A stretch of DNA of 64,000 nucleotides from positions 186,001 through 250,000 of the forward strand of contig DASZPM010000010.1 in NCBI GenBank assembly GCA_035550215.1, written 5' to 3'. Origin of the DNA: JABDFW01 sp035550215 (GTDB taxonomy: Bacteria > Bacteroidota > Bacteroidia > Chitinophagales > Chitinophagaceae). Position 1 is the stretch's first letter. Each line of letters starts with the position of its first letter. The notes under the pieces are model-generated. The model saw nothing but the letters and a program-made list of their open reading frames with translations. It made no database searches and was not told the DNA's origin. Shown piece after piece: positions 1 to 7,404 of this stretch. A program made the position numbers and the translations under genes.

Positions 1-104
1 ACTACCCAACAGATCCTTCCTGCGTCAGGATGACAAGCCCGGCGGCACCTGTTCAATAGTGCTGTCATTCTGAGCGATAGCGAAGAATCTGCCGGGCCAT
101 AACA
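1..104. repeat. 104-bp repeat, copy A (left of the GIY-YIG gene)
   Basis: Nearly identical to 627-730, with about three mismatches over 104 bases. It holds two inverted relatives of one core: a minus-oriented copy at about 10-34 and a plus-oriented copy at 64-91 (GTCATTCTGAGCGATAGCGA...). Because the cores face each other, the unit can fold as an imperfect long hairpin. It may continue to the left of the window. Confidence 0.85.
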
Positions 105-120
105 CTAATGCCCATCAAAG

Positions 121-175
121 CACTACTGCCCAACAGATCCCCTCGTCCTCAAAGCCTTTCGGGTCTGGATGACAC
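121..175. repeat. diverged copy of the palindromic repeat core
   Basis: A looser copy of the same core (CAACAGATCC...GGATGAC), oriented like the copy at 10-34 and carrying a longer middle part. It ends just before the stop codon of the GIY-YIG gene on the minus strand, so it lies in that gene's 3' flank and could act as a transcript-end hairpin. Confidence 0.6.
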
Positions 176-187
176 CGCTGATGGGCA

Positions 188-502
188 TTATCCCAGTTCA
201 TCATTTAAAAACTTCCATTCAGGGTTAAGCGTGTTTATCAGTGTTTCCTTTTTTAATCTTGTCCATCCTTTTATTTGCTTTTCGCGCATAATGGCAGCAT
301 CAATATTATCAAAGCGCTCAAAATAAAGCAGGTAATGCGCGTTGTAATTACCGGCAAAGGATTGATGCCTGTAAGGCTTGGCATTTTCAAAGTGCTGTGC
401 CATCCTTATGGCAAGGTTGTTCGTTACGCCTGTATATAAAACAGTCTTGTTTTTATTGGTGGTAATATAAACGTAGTAGTTATGGGTACCCAATGTTTTC
501 AT
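188..502 (-). CDS. GIY-YIG family endonuclease (short, single-domain)
   Basis: Predicted protein of 104 aa, the usual size of the stand-alone URI/YhbQ-like GIY-YIG proteins that are abundant in Bacteroidota. Visible signature residues are VYI near residue 11, YTG near residue 24, the following NNL..R segment with the conserved Arg, the REKQIKGW segment holding the likely metal-binding Glu, and the terminal NPEW. The family cuts DNA with one metal ion; the target of these short members is unknown. The gene is alone on its strand and is bracketed by the two 104-bp repeats at 1-104 and 627-730, which suggests that gene and repeats move or duplicate together. This start is the first ATG and fits the family length. 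Confidence 0.9.
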   Translation of the reverse strand: MKTLGTHNYYVYITTNKNKTVLYTGVTNNLAIRMAQHFENAKPYRHQSFAGNYNAHYLLYFERFDNIDAAIMREKQIKGWTRLKKETLINTLNPEWKFLNDELG

Positions 503-550
503 ACGGGGTTGAATTTACTTTAAAAGTAAGCAAAATTTAAATGTCGTTCT

Positions 551-600
551 GCTGAGTAGTGCTGTCATTCTGAGCGATAGCGAAGAATCTGTTGAAATGT
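551..600. repeat. palindromic repeat core, plus orientation
   Basis: Another copy of the GTCATTCTGAGCGATAGCGA core at 564-591, preceded by the same AGTAGTGCT context as in the larger repeats. It sits about 60 bases upstream of the GIY-YIG start codon, so both flanks of the gene carry cores. Confidence 0.75.
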
Positions 601-626
601 AGTGCTAATGCTGAACAATGGCAATC

Positions 627-730
627 ACTACCCAACAGATCCTTCCTGCGTCAGGATGACAAGCCCGGCGGCACCTGTTCAATAGTGCTGTCATTCTGAG
701 TGATAGCGAAGAATCTGCCCGGCTATAACA
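627..730. repeat. 104-bp repeat, copy B (right of the GIY-YIG gene)
   Basis: Direct repeat of 1-104 at an offset of 626 bases. Differences from copy A are seen at 701 (t for c), 720 and 724. With copy A it brackets the GIY-YIG gene as a 626-bp repeat-gene unit. Confidence 0.85.
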
Positions 731-796
731 CAAAAGTTAGGCGACAAGCCATTTAACGCCCCATTGCTGGCGCTGGTGTTTGAGGGGGAGAAGTAA
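731..796 (+). pseudogene. possible 3' end of a truncated gene
   Basis: Directly after repeat copy B an open frame reads KLGDKPFNAPLLALVFEGEK and stops at 794-796. A terminator hairpin follows 34 bases later. The composition looks like a real C-terminus, but upstream the frame runs into the repeat and meets stops at 701-706. One reading is that the repeat unit cut off the 5' part of a gene. The stretch is too short to name a family, and chance cannot be excluded. Confidence 0.3.
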
Positions 797-829
797 AGGG
801 AGCTTGAACAGTTGATGGGTTGCGCATAC

Positions 830-887
830 ATACCTTGAAGGTTTAGCTGGGCTTCTGCAGCCGGGCAAAACCTTCAAGGTATTTTTT
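830..887 (+). terminator. long hairpin with T-run, rho-independent terminator
   Basis: Left arm 830-844 (ATACCTTGAAGGTTT) pairs perfectly with 868-882 and is followed by TTTTTT at 882-887. The 23-base loop carries its own small GC-rich stem. A 15-bp perfect stem plus T-run is a strong intrinsic terminator. The only candidate gene end upstream is the remnant at 731-796. Confidence 0.75.
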
Positions 888-889
888 AT

Positions 890-1014
890 GGGGGGCGTGA
901 CAGGATGAGAAGTGTCGGCATCCTGAGTAAAGCTAAGGATCTGCTGAAGTGCAGTAGCATTGCTCACTGAAGTACAAAAGCTCAACAGATCCCTCGCTCT
1001 TCGGAATGACAGGC
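890..1014. repeat. two diverged inverted copies of the palindromic repeat core
   Basis: A plus-oriented relative lies at about 915-943 (GGCATCCTGAGTAAAGCTAA...) and a minus-oriented relative at about 981-1012 (CAACAGATCCCTCGCTCTTC...). Together they form the same head-to-head arrangement as in the 104-bp repeats, but more diverged. Confidence 0.6.
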
Positions 1015-1364
1015 AGTTAGCGCACAAAACAATGCTGAAGGCGACACAATTGTCGCCATGCGATTGTTTTATGTGGAGTGGCGAGTACGTAAAATTTTGA
1101 CTTTTTTAGCCTCCCTGCAAGGGTCCATGCATTGCACGTTGGCTTAGTATCAACAAAGAAGAAGAGTGAAAGAATATCAGCTAAAAGCAGCTTTAATGTT
1201 GTAGGTGGCTTTGCCAAAATTTGGTGACTTACATTAGATTAAAAGGGTAGATTGCATAAACGTTAAAAAATTTTAATCAAAACGCTTGCTTTTGTCAAAA
1301 TAGCCTGCTATCTTTAAAAGCAACTAAATCTTAACAAAGCAACCAACTCAAAATTTCTTCCCCG
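1015..1364. other. gene-free stretch upstream of the membrane protein
   Basis: No convincing gene, RNA or repeat was seen. Open frames here lack family resemblance and run through repeat sequence. The last 120 bases are AT-rich and probably hold the promoter of the gene starting at 1365, but no clear TAnnTTTG element was found. Confidence 0.4.
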
Positions 1365-1961
1365 ATGCCTCACTTACTAACCGTTGCTCCGACCCAATCT
1401 GCCGAAGCTAATACCCTGTTAAACTATTTGTTTGAATTTCTTATTGCCTTAGTAGCTGGTCTGGTTGCTTCTATTCTTTTTCTGTATTATGTATTGATAC
1501 GATGGCGGCCTAAAATTAAGATAAGCCCTTTTATCGCGTACGGCCCCACCCCTGAAAATCACGGCGTGAATCAATACAGCTTTAAATTTATTAATAAGTC
1601 AAGACATGACGGTTATGACGTACAAATAAGAATTTCAGTACTTGTGAGAATTCCTGTTCAGATGGGAAAATTTAACGAACGAAGATTACCTTTGCGTGCG
1701 AAATTGGACTTTTTATCACATATCCCTCGTTATCAGCGAGATAAAGAGCATGTAAATACAGCACCACATGCAATTATCTTCTCCTGCTTAGATGACCTGG
1801 CTCCTGTATTAGAGGCAGACGACAAAGTAGTCGAAATTCAAATAATTCTAAAACATGGCCTTACAGGGTTATCTAAAGTATTTAGGCATGAATATATTAA
1901 TTCGGGTGATGTGGTGAATGGTCATTTCAAATATGGTAACAATTTAACAGTCGTCAAATAA
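1365..1961 (+). CDS. single-pass membrane protein of unknown function
   Basis: Predicted protein of 198 aa, not recognised. Residues about 20-45 form one long hydrophobic segment (LFEFLIALVAGLVASILFLY) followed by a basic stretch, so the larger C-terminal part is probably cytoplasmic. That part contains alternating beta-like segments with no catalytic motif I can name. Base composition is more AT-rich than the neighbouring housekeeping genes, and the gene stands between a repeat field and the origin-like region. It could be an accessory gene acquired by transfer. No operon partner is visible. Confidence 0.65.
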   Translation: MPHLLTVAPTQSAEANTLLNYLFEFLIALVAGLVASILFLYYVLIRWRPKIKISPFIAYGPTPENHGVNQYSFKFINKSRHDGYDVQIRISVLVRIPVQMGKFNERRLPLRAKLDFLSHIPRYQRDKEHVNTAPHAIIFSCLDDLAPVLEADDKVVEIQIILKHGLTGLSKVFRHEYINSGDVVNGHFKYGNNLTVVK

Positions 1962-2046
1962 ACGATCTGGCACAATTTTCTGTCGGATAATTATGTTATA
2001 TTTACATCGATCCTAAATGCATTTATTCACTAAAAATAGAAAATCC

Positions 2047-2118
2047 ATGGCAAAGCAAAAAAGGTCATCTCCCGACAATATTATTCCTGAAAAAAAGCTG
2101 GATACAATATTGGGGTAG
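2047..2118 (+). CDS. possible 23-codon peptide or gene remnant
   Basis: A short ATG-initiated frame of 23 codons begins MAKQKRSSPDN and ends LDTILG. It is followed immediately by a hairpin with a T-run at 2122-2167, which supports a transcription unit ending here. It may be the start of a truncated gene rather than a functional peptide. Confidence 0.25.
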   Translation: MAKQKRSSPDNIIPEKKLDTILG

Positions 2119-2121
2119 ACT

Positions 2122-2167
2122 TTCACTAACACCCGTTAACAAGACAAAAGGGTTGGTGAATATTTTT
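2122..2167 (+). terminator. imperfect hairpin with T-run
   Basis: TTCACTAACACCC (2122-2134) can pair with GGGTTGGTGAA (2150-2160), with one wobble and a small bulge, followed by TATTTTT. It lies four bases after the stop of the 23-codon frame. Confidence 0.5.
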
Positions 2168-2233
2168 AACCCTATAAAAGAATTACGAAAAATTTTATAA
2201 TACCTTTTGTAATGTTAACGGCGAAGGTGAAAC

Positions 2234-2283
2234 AACTAAAATAGTCCTTTTTGCAAAAAAGCAAAAAGGACTATTTAGTTTTT
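2234..2283 (+). terminator. 16-bp perfect hairpin with T-run
   Basis: AAATAGTCCTTTTTGC (ending at 2254) pairs without mismatch with GCAAAAAGGACTATTT (starting at 2261) around an A6 loop. The stem extends four more pairs past one bulge, and T5 follows at 2279-2283. This is a very strong intrinsic terminator, yet no gene is visible just upstream, so it may end a small RNA. Confidence 0.7.
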
Positions 2284-2333
2284 ATACGATCTCTTTATTA
2301 TCTATTTTACTTATATAACAAGTATTGGGAATT

Positions 2334-2380
2334 GAGATTATTTAGTTAAAGAGTGTCAAAATATTTTGACACATAATCTC
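2334..2380. repeat. 20-bp perfect AT-rich palindrome inside a larger inverted repeat
   Basis: GTGTCAAAATATTTTGACAC at 2353-2372 is a perfect palindrome. An outer pair, GAGATTAT (2334-2341) and ATAATCTC (2373-2380), encloses it. It could be a dimeric protein-binding site or a cruciform. Its position about 80 bases before the first DnaA box makes a link with the origin-like region plausible. Confidence 0.7.
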
Positions 2381-2458
2381 TAGTTGTTAAATAACTTACT
2401 TTGTATAATGGCTTAAATGTCAGAACGTAACCTCGAAAAATGGCGAGGATGTGCAAAA

Positions 2459-2988
2459 TTATACACATTAAAAAAAATAATATACAATAAATTGCTGATT
2501 TTTTTCAGCTTTTTAAAATAATTTTATTGTCCCGATAGGTTAGATCGGGGCTTTATCTTAGCTATGGGAATTTTTATTTATTAATCTTTAAATGCAGTTA
2601 CATGAAAAAACAAATCAGGCGTTTTTGCCTAGACACAGAGTTTACTTAACTTAATTTATTTACTAACTCGGCTTCGTAAGAGCCTTTAATAGCAGGTGTC
2701 CTCCCCGACCCTGCTTTTTTAATAAATAAATATGTGTATCTCTTGTTCTTTAATGCTAATGCAGTGCTCAAAAGTAAATTAACAGGCGGCAAAAATAGGT
2801 GAAAACAGGTTTAAAATAATCACGAATGTGAAAAAGAAATGTTAACATATGTTTATAAGATGATAATAAATGTTGATAACTTTTTGATTTCTGTGCATAA
2901 TGGTATTCCTAAAATGTGGATAATATATCTAATTTGTGTAAAGTTATTCACATTTCAATTTTTTATTGAATTCTCGATTTTTTTCACA
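2459..2988. other. oriC: candidate chromosomal replication origin (DnaA-box cluster)
   Basis: Four exact matches to the DnaA box TTATNCACA are seen: 2459-2467 on plus, 2892-2900 and 2915-2923 on minus (the latter is the classical TTATCCACA), and 2944-2952 on plus. One-mismatch boxes lie at 2871-2879, 2827-2835 and 2980-2988. The region is strongly AT-rich, free of convincing genes, and flanked by hairpins and a palindrome. By base composition well under one exact match would be expected here. In Bacteroidota the origin is often not beside dnaA, so the absence of dnaA in view is not evidence against it. Confidence 0.65.
2531..2720 (+). ncRNA. possible small structured RNA ending in a terminator
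   Basis: The stretch contains CCCGAT-loop-ATCGGG at 2531-2549, GGCT-loop-AGCC at 2670-2684, and AGCAGG-loop-CCTGCT followed by T6 at 2691-2720. TTTATTTA before and TAAATAAA after the last hairpins could close an outer stem. No open frame explains the structures. A near-consensus -7 element (TATCTTAG, 2554-2561) could start an RNA of about 150 bases. It was not matched to a known RNA family. Confidence 0.3.
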
Positions 2989-3347
2989 CTTTTGCCTTTA
3001 ATGGCGTTCTGTATCTATGGGACTCATGCTTAAAAACATGATGAACCTTATTATTGCTGATTATAAATAATCAAGTATTCAACTGATTACTCGGCGCCAG
3101 CCATTCCAATAAGTCGAACAAAGTTTTGTAACCTGCGCTCAGAAATCGCGAAAGCCGCTTGTGAAATATCAATCCCCGTTAATCCCGATGCCTCGCACGC
3201 CACCTGCATTAATTGATAAAACCCTTCTGCGATGGGTATTCATGATTATGCCGCCGCGCCGTGTCATACCTGCCATCACCCCCCCCAAAAAACCACCATT
3301 CTTTATAATCCCGTAAATCCACCCAAATCATGGTTCTGACAATCCCT

Positions 3348-3355
3348 TATCTTTG
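3348..3355 (+). promoter_or_regulatory. -7 promoter element of glnS
   Basis: TATCTTTG matches the Bacteroidota -7 consensus TAnnTTTG exactly and lies 25 bases before the glnS ATG, giving a short leader. No clear TTTG -33 element was seen at the usual 19-21-base distance. Confidence 0.55.
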
Positions 3356-3379
3356 CCTGTATAGAAATTTACCCAGACA

Positions 3380-5044
3380 ATGGCGGAAGAACGTTCATTA
3401 AATTTTATAGAAGAAATTGTTGAAGAAGACCTTAAGAGCGGGAAATATACAAGCATATTAACCAGGTTTCCACCCGAACCAAACGGGTATCTTCATATTG
3501 GCCATGCCAAAAGTATTTGCCTCAATTTTGGGCTGGCTATTAAGTATGGCGGCAAAACCAACCTGCGTTTTGACGATACCAACCCGGTTACGGAAGACAC
3601 CGAATATGTGGAAAGCATTAAGGACGACATTAAGTGGCTGGGCTTTACCTGGGCCAACGAATTTTACGCGAGCGACTACTTTGAACAGTTGTACGCTTTT
3701 GCCGTAACGCTGGTTAAAAAAGGCTTTGCTTACGTGGATGACAGCAGCAGCGAGCAGATTGCCGCTGAAAAAGGCACGCCCACGCAGCCCGGTATTGAAA
3801 ATAGTTACCGCAGCCGCAGCGTGGAAGAAAACCTGCAACTGTTTGCGGAAATGCGCGCCGGTAAATATACCGACGGCCAAAAGGTGCTGCGCGCCAAAAT
3901 TGATATGGCCAGCCCAAACATGCACATGCGCGACCCTATACTGTACCGCATAAAGCATGCGCACCACCACCGCACGGGCGATGCATGGTGCATTTACCCT
4001 ATGTACGACTTTGCGCATGGCCAAAGCGACAGCATTGAAAATATTACGCACAGCATCTGCACGCTGGAGTTTATACCCCACCGGCCTTTGTACGACTGGT
4101 GTATTGAAAAGCTGGAAATTTTCCCCAGCCACCAGTACGAGTTTGCACGCCTTAACCTTACCTATACGGTAATGAGCAAGCGCCGCCTGCTGCAACTGGT
4201 GAATGAAAAATATGTGTCCGGCTGGGACGACCCCCGCATGCCTACCATAAGCGGCATGCGCCGCCGTGGCTATACGCCGGAGGCCATTCGTGATTTTTGT
4301 GACAGGGTGGGCGTGGCCAAACGCGAAAACCTGATTGATGTGGGCCTGCTGGAGTTTTGCGTGCGGGAACACCTGAATAAATCGGCAGACCGCCGCATGG
4401 TAGTGCTGGACCCTTTGAAGGTGGTTATCGCCACCCTGCCGGAAGGGTTTACCGAGCTGGTGAAAAGTGAAAACAACCCCGAAGAAGCAGCCGTTACCTA
4501 CCGCGATATTCCGTTTAGCCGCGAAGTGTATATAGAGCGGGAAGACTTTATGGAAAACCCGCCGAAGAAATTCTTCCGCCTGTCGCCGGGGCAAACGGTG
4601 CGTTTAAAAAGCGCTTACATTATAAAGTGCGAGGAAGTGGTGAAAGATGCCGCCGGCAATATAACCGAAGTGCGCTGCAGCCATGTGCCCGACAGTAAAA
4701 CGGGCGGTGTTAACGCAAACATGTCAGTTAAGGCAACCATACACTGGGTTAGCGCTGCGCATGGCGTGCCTGTTGAACTGCGCCTGTATGACCGCCTGTT
4801 TAAAGTAGAGAATGTGGGCGCTGCCGAGGGCGATTTTAAAGATTACATCAACCACGACTCCCTGGATATTATTTCCAGCGCCTGTGCCGAGCCTGCGCTT
4901 AAAGAGGGCGACCTTTCAAACCACTACCAGTTTTTGCGCAAAGGCTATTTTTGCCTTGATAAAGAAAGCCCCGCTGGCAAGCTGGTGTTTAACCGCACGG
5001 TTACCCTGCGCGATACCTGGGCAAAGGAGCAAAAGAAAGGATAG
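3380..5044 (+). CDS. glnS: glutamine--tRNA ligase
   Basis: Predicted protein of 554 aa, normal GlnRS length. It charges tRNA-Gln with glutamine in the cytoplasm. Class I synthetase signatures are clear: PPEPNGYLHIGH with HIGH at residues 39-42 and the KMSKS-equivalent VMSKR at about 264-268. The GlnRS-type rather than GluRS-type catalytic core (RFPPEPNGYLHIGHAKS) and the C-terminal two-barrel anticodon-binding region (about residues 340-554, including the EGDFKDYINHDSLD segment) support the assignment. The ATG is 25 bases after a consensus -7 element. It is monocistronic: the next genes are on the other strand. Confidence 0.97.
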   Translation: MAEERSLNFIEEIVEEDLKSGKYTSILTRFPPEPNGYLHIGHAKSICLNFGLAIKYGGKTNLRFDDTNPVTEDTEYVESIKDDIKWLGFTWANEFYASDYFEQLYAFAVTLVKKGFAYVDDSSSEQIAAEKGTPTQPGIENSYRSRSVEENLQLFAEMRAGKYTDGQKVLRAKIDMASPNMHMRDPILYRIKHAHHHRTGDAWCIYPMYDFAHGQSDSIENITHSICTLEFIPHRPLYDWCIEKLEIFPSHQYEFARLNLTYTVMSKRRLLQLVNEKYVSGWDDPRMPTISGMRRRGYTPEAIRDFCDRVGVAKRENLIDVGLLEFCVREHLNKSADRRMVVLDPLKVVIATLPEGFTELVKSENNPEEAAVTYRDIPFSREVYIEREDFMENPPKKFFRLSPGQTVRLKSAYIIKCEEVVKDAAGNITEVRCSHVPDSKTGGVNANMSVKATIHWVSAAHGVPVELRLYDRLFKVENVGAAEGDFKDYINHDSLDIISSACAEPALKEGDLSNHYQFLRKGYFCLDKESPAGKLVFNRTVTLRDTWAKEQKKG

Positions 5045-5228
5045 GAGGAGAGGTTGCCAGTCAATAAGTCATTAGTCATTTGGTTATGTATGCCGGGTAT
5101 AGCCGGTTATCGCCCTTGCAAAGGCATTACTATAATGCTGGTCCCGGCAGGGGGTATATAGCCCGGCCCCGGTTGCGTCGCTCACTTGTACGCTAATGCA
5201 AAACGCGGCAAACATGTTCGCTGCCTGG

Positions 5229-5585
5229 TTATTGTACGCCCGGCACATCTTCCAAACGGTAATACACGGCAAGGCCGCGCTCTTTAGCAATTCTTACATC
5301 TTCGTCCGCCCCTTTTGACGCGCCCTGCAGCCGCAGCACGGCATCGCATTTTTGCAGCAGCCTTGCAGCGGTGGGGTAAAGTATTTCTTCATACGCTTCA
5401 TCACCCGGCTTTTTTGAGCCTGCCAGTTTTAATAACGGCAGCGCCACCCATTCGCCAATCATGGGTATATGCCCCGCCCGGAACAATGGCAGCGCGGCAG
5501 ATTCAAGGTAGTCAAGGTTTTTTTGCATCAAAACAGGGTCATCGTTGGTGCCGCTTCTGTAAGGGCCTGCAATAAGTATAAGCAT
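5229..5585 (-). CDS. DUF4406-like / nucleoside 2-deoxyribosyltransferase-fold protein
   Basis: Predicted protein of 118 aa. The N-terminal LILIAGPYRSG strand-loop, a central helix with EEILYPTAARLLQKCDAVLRL, and the later SKGADEDVRIAKERGLAVYY segment match the layout of DUF4406 proteins, small relatives of nucleoside 2-deoxyribosyltransferases. In that fold the GADxE segment carries the acidic residue that attacks the nucleoside; here GADED is present. The substrate is unknown. It lies downstream of the Crp/Fnr gene on the same strand with a 67-base gap, so cotranscription is possible. Confidence 0.7.
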   Translation of the reverse strand: MLILIAGPYRSGTNDDPVLMQKNLDYLESAALPLFRAGHIPMIGEWVALPLLKLAGSKKPGDEAYEEILYPTAARLLQKCDAVLRLQGASKGADEDVRIAKERGLAVYYRLEDVPGVQ

Positions 5586-5652
5586 ACTGTTGTTTTATTT
5601 GGTGCAAAGAAAAAGGGCGCCGTTGTTTAAAAAATTAAGGTACCTTAAGAAA

Positions 5653-6234
5653 TTAGCCCCTGCTCAATTTTTTACGTATCGCGCTCAAAAATTCAGGGGT
5701 AATACCAAGGTACGAGGCAATTTGCTTTTGCGAGATTTTCTGTACAAACTGCGGGTATTTGTTTACGAAGTTTATATACCGTTCCTCGGCCGTAATGGAA
5801 AGGTTTTGAATAGTGCGCAACTGCTCGCGTACATACGAGTTTTGCATGATTATCCTGAAAAACTTTTCAAACTTTGGTACATCTGCCAATATTTTGTCAA
5901 GCCCCTCTTTTGATACGGCCAACAGTGTACTGTCTTCAATCGCGCTTATGCTCATTACTGCGGGGTTGCCGGTGGTAAAGGCGTAAATATCTGTTACCCA
6001 CCAGTCGTTAAGCGCGAACATAATAATGTTTTCCGTACCGTCTTTACCCAGGTGGTAAGCCTTTAAAGCGCCCGCATGTACATAGTAAAATGTTTTGGAT
6101 GGCAGGCCCTCCCGCAGCAGCATCTCTTTCTTTTTAACCTGCTTCAAGGTAAAAAAGCCGGTTATATAGTTTGCTTCATCTTCTGTAAGCGATATATGTT
6201 TGCTAATATTTTTTAACAGCAGGCTACAGTCCAT
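5653..6234 (-). CDS. Crp/Fnr family transcriptional regulator
   Basis: Predicted protein of 193 aa, typical length. Residues about 20-115 form the cyclic-nucleotide-binding-like beta barrel (KKEMLLREGLPSKTFYYVHAG...), followed by the long dimerisation helix and a C-terminal winged helix (ISQKQIASYLGITPEFLSAI) that would recognise DNA. No cysteine set for an iron-sulfur cluster is present, so it is not an Fnr-type oxygen sensor. This is the short Bacteroidota form with a reduced HTH. The ligand and regulon are unknown. The DUF6090-like gene upstream is on the same strand, 79 bases away. Confidence 0.9.
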   Translation of the reverse strand: MDCSLLLKNISKHISLTEDEANYITGFFTLKQVKKKEMLLREGLPSKTFYYVHAGALKAYHLGKDGTENIIMFALNDWWVTDIYAFTTGNPAVMSISAIEDSTLLAVSKEGLDKILADVPKFEKFFRIIMQNSYVREQLRTIQNLSITAEERYINFVNKYPQFVQKISQKQIASYLGITPEFLSAIRKKLSRG

Positions 6235-6313
6235 TTGGTTGCATGTGTTATGCCATGGCCTGCGAATATCTGCATTTTCCGGTTAATGTATTGCAAAGCC
6301 CCTGGCAGGCAGG

Positions 6314-7183
6314 TTAATTGCCATCAATGCCATACTCCGCCCGTACCAGTTTTATCAGTGCAGTTGCTTTTTGCCTGGCAGTATTTATATTGGTGTAGTA
6401 ACCCCAGTTTCTTGATTTGTAGTTTATAAAGCTGTTGGCAAATTCGTTCAGTTTTACAGGGTCATGTACAACAAGCCTCATGTTGTACACGCTGCCATTT
6501 TCCATATTATACTGGGCGGCGCTGTCCTGCATGTTATGGTCGGTTTCTTCGTTAAACCTGCTTTCGTCGCAAAGGTCATCTTCTTTGGCGTAAATTTTTT
6601 CAGTGGCCGCTTTAATATTCACTGCTTCACTTTGCATGGTGCCTTCAATGTAACTGTCGTAATCCATCATCATGCGCAGCACTTCTTTATTTTCAATCAG
6701 CCTTAAATTGCCCGAACTTTTTAATTGCTGTATGGTTGGTAATGTAGGCATGTACACCAGCCTTGTTTCATTTATGGGTGTGTTCCACCTGCCAAGCAAC
6801 GTATAACTGAACTTTGGCGCTTCGCTTACATTCATGTATAGTGAGTCGAGCAAAGGGCGCAGGTACAATATTTTGCCAGTTACAATATTATACTGTGCTG
6901 TATCATATTTAAGCTCCTGCACTAGTGATGATAAATATTCTTTTTCTTTACCCTTGTCATTTACATGTTCCCGTATGCTTTCAGCGATGAAACCCATGGT
7001 AACAGCAACAAATATCATCAGTCCTTCAAGCAGGTACTCTTTAAAATTTTTCTTTTCTACATGCGGGTGGTGATGTACTTCCATATTTTTTGTTTCTGGT
7101 TCAATGTTTTTTCTTTCTTGCGTTAAATCATTTATTACAGGGTTGCCGTTGCCGGCGCCTTGCATGTTTTCTTCCGGTTCCAT
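6314..7183 (-). CDS. DUF6090-like single-pass membrane protein
   Basis: Predicted protein of 289 aa. A His-rich segment (HHHPHVEKKNFKEYLLEG) leads into one transmembrane helix (LMIFVAVTMGFIAE, about residues 50-70), then a charged alpha-helical domain starting EYLSSLVQELKYD. This order is characteristic of a common but uncharacterised family in Chitinophagaceae. No enzymatic motif is visible. The first 35 residues are acidic and low in complexity; translation could instead begin at the internal Met just before the His-rich segment. The function is unknown. Confidence 0.7.
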   Translation of the reverse strand: MEPEENMQGAGNGNPVINDLTQERKNIEPETKNMEVHHHPHVEKKNFKEYLLEGLMIFVAVTMGFIAESIREHVNDKGKEKEYLSSLVQELKYDTAQYNIVTGKILYLRPLLDSLYMNVSEAPKFSYTLLGRWNTPINETRLVYMPTLPTIQQLKSSGNLRLIENKEVLRMMMDYDSYIEGTMQSEAVNIKAATEKIYAKEDDLCDESRFNEETDHNMQDSAAQYNMENGSVYNMRLVVHDPVKLNEFANSFINYKSRNWGYYTNINTARQKATALIKLVRAEYGIDGN

Positions 7184-7404
7184 TATGTGTTGTGTAATTG
7201 CAGGTGTTAAGTTTTGTTGACAGGGCAGTATTGCAGCTTATAATTCTTATAGAGCAACACCTAAAAATAAATAAAATGTTTAACATTGTTTATATTAGTC
7301 TTACACATCGCTATAAAACAAAAATGGGGCTGTTTTTTTGCGGTATATTTATCAATACCCCTTAAAAACAACGTACTTTTAAAGCTGGGGGAAAACTAAT
7401 TGCT

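Noticed and set aside
737..1217. Two minus-strand open frames in the left repeat field
   Set aside because: They run through a terminator hairpin and repeat cores, and the peptides have no family features.
2353..2372. parS partition site
   Set aside because: The palindrome does not match the conserved ParB target (TGTTTCACGTGAAACA-like), so it is reported only as an unexplained dyad.
2839..3033. 64-codon open frame across the DnaA boxes
   Set aside because: An Ile/Phe-rich product of AT-rich DNA; the DnaA boxes explain the sequence better than a gene.
3079..3243. Short minus-strand open stretch with protein-like composition between the origin-like region and glnS
   Set aside because: No certain start or family. 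It reads partly like a truncated gene end, but cannot be separated from chance by eye.
3458..4594. 378-codon open frame antisense to glnS
   Set aside because: It mirrors the codon pattern of glnS, has no recognisable motif and lies wholly within a certain gene; a typical shadow frame.
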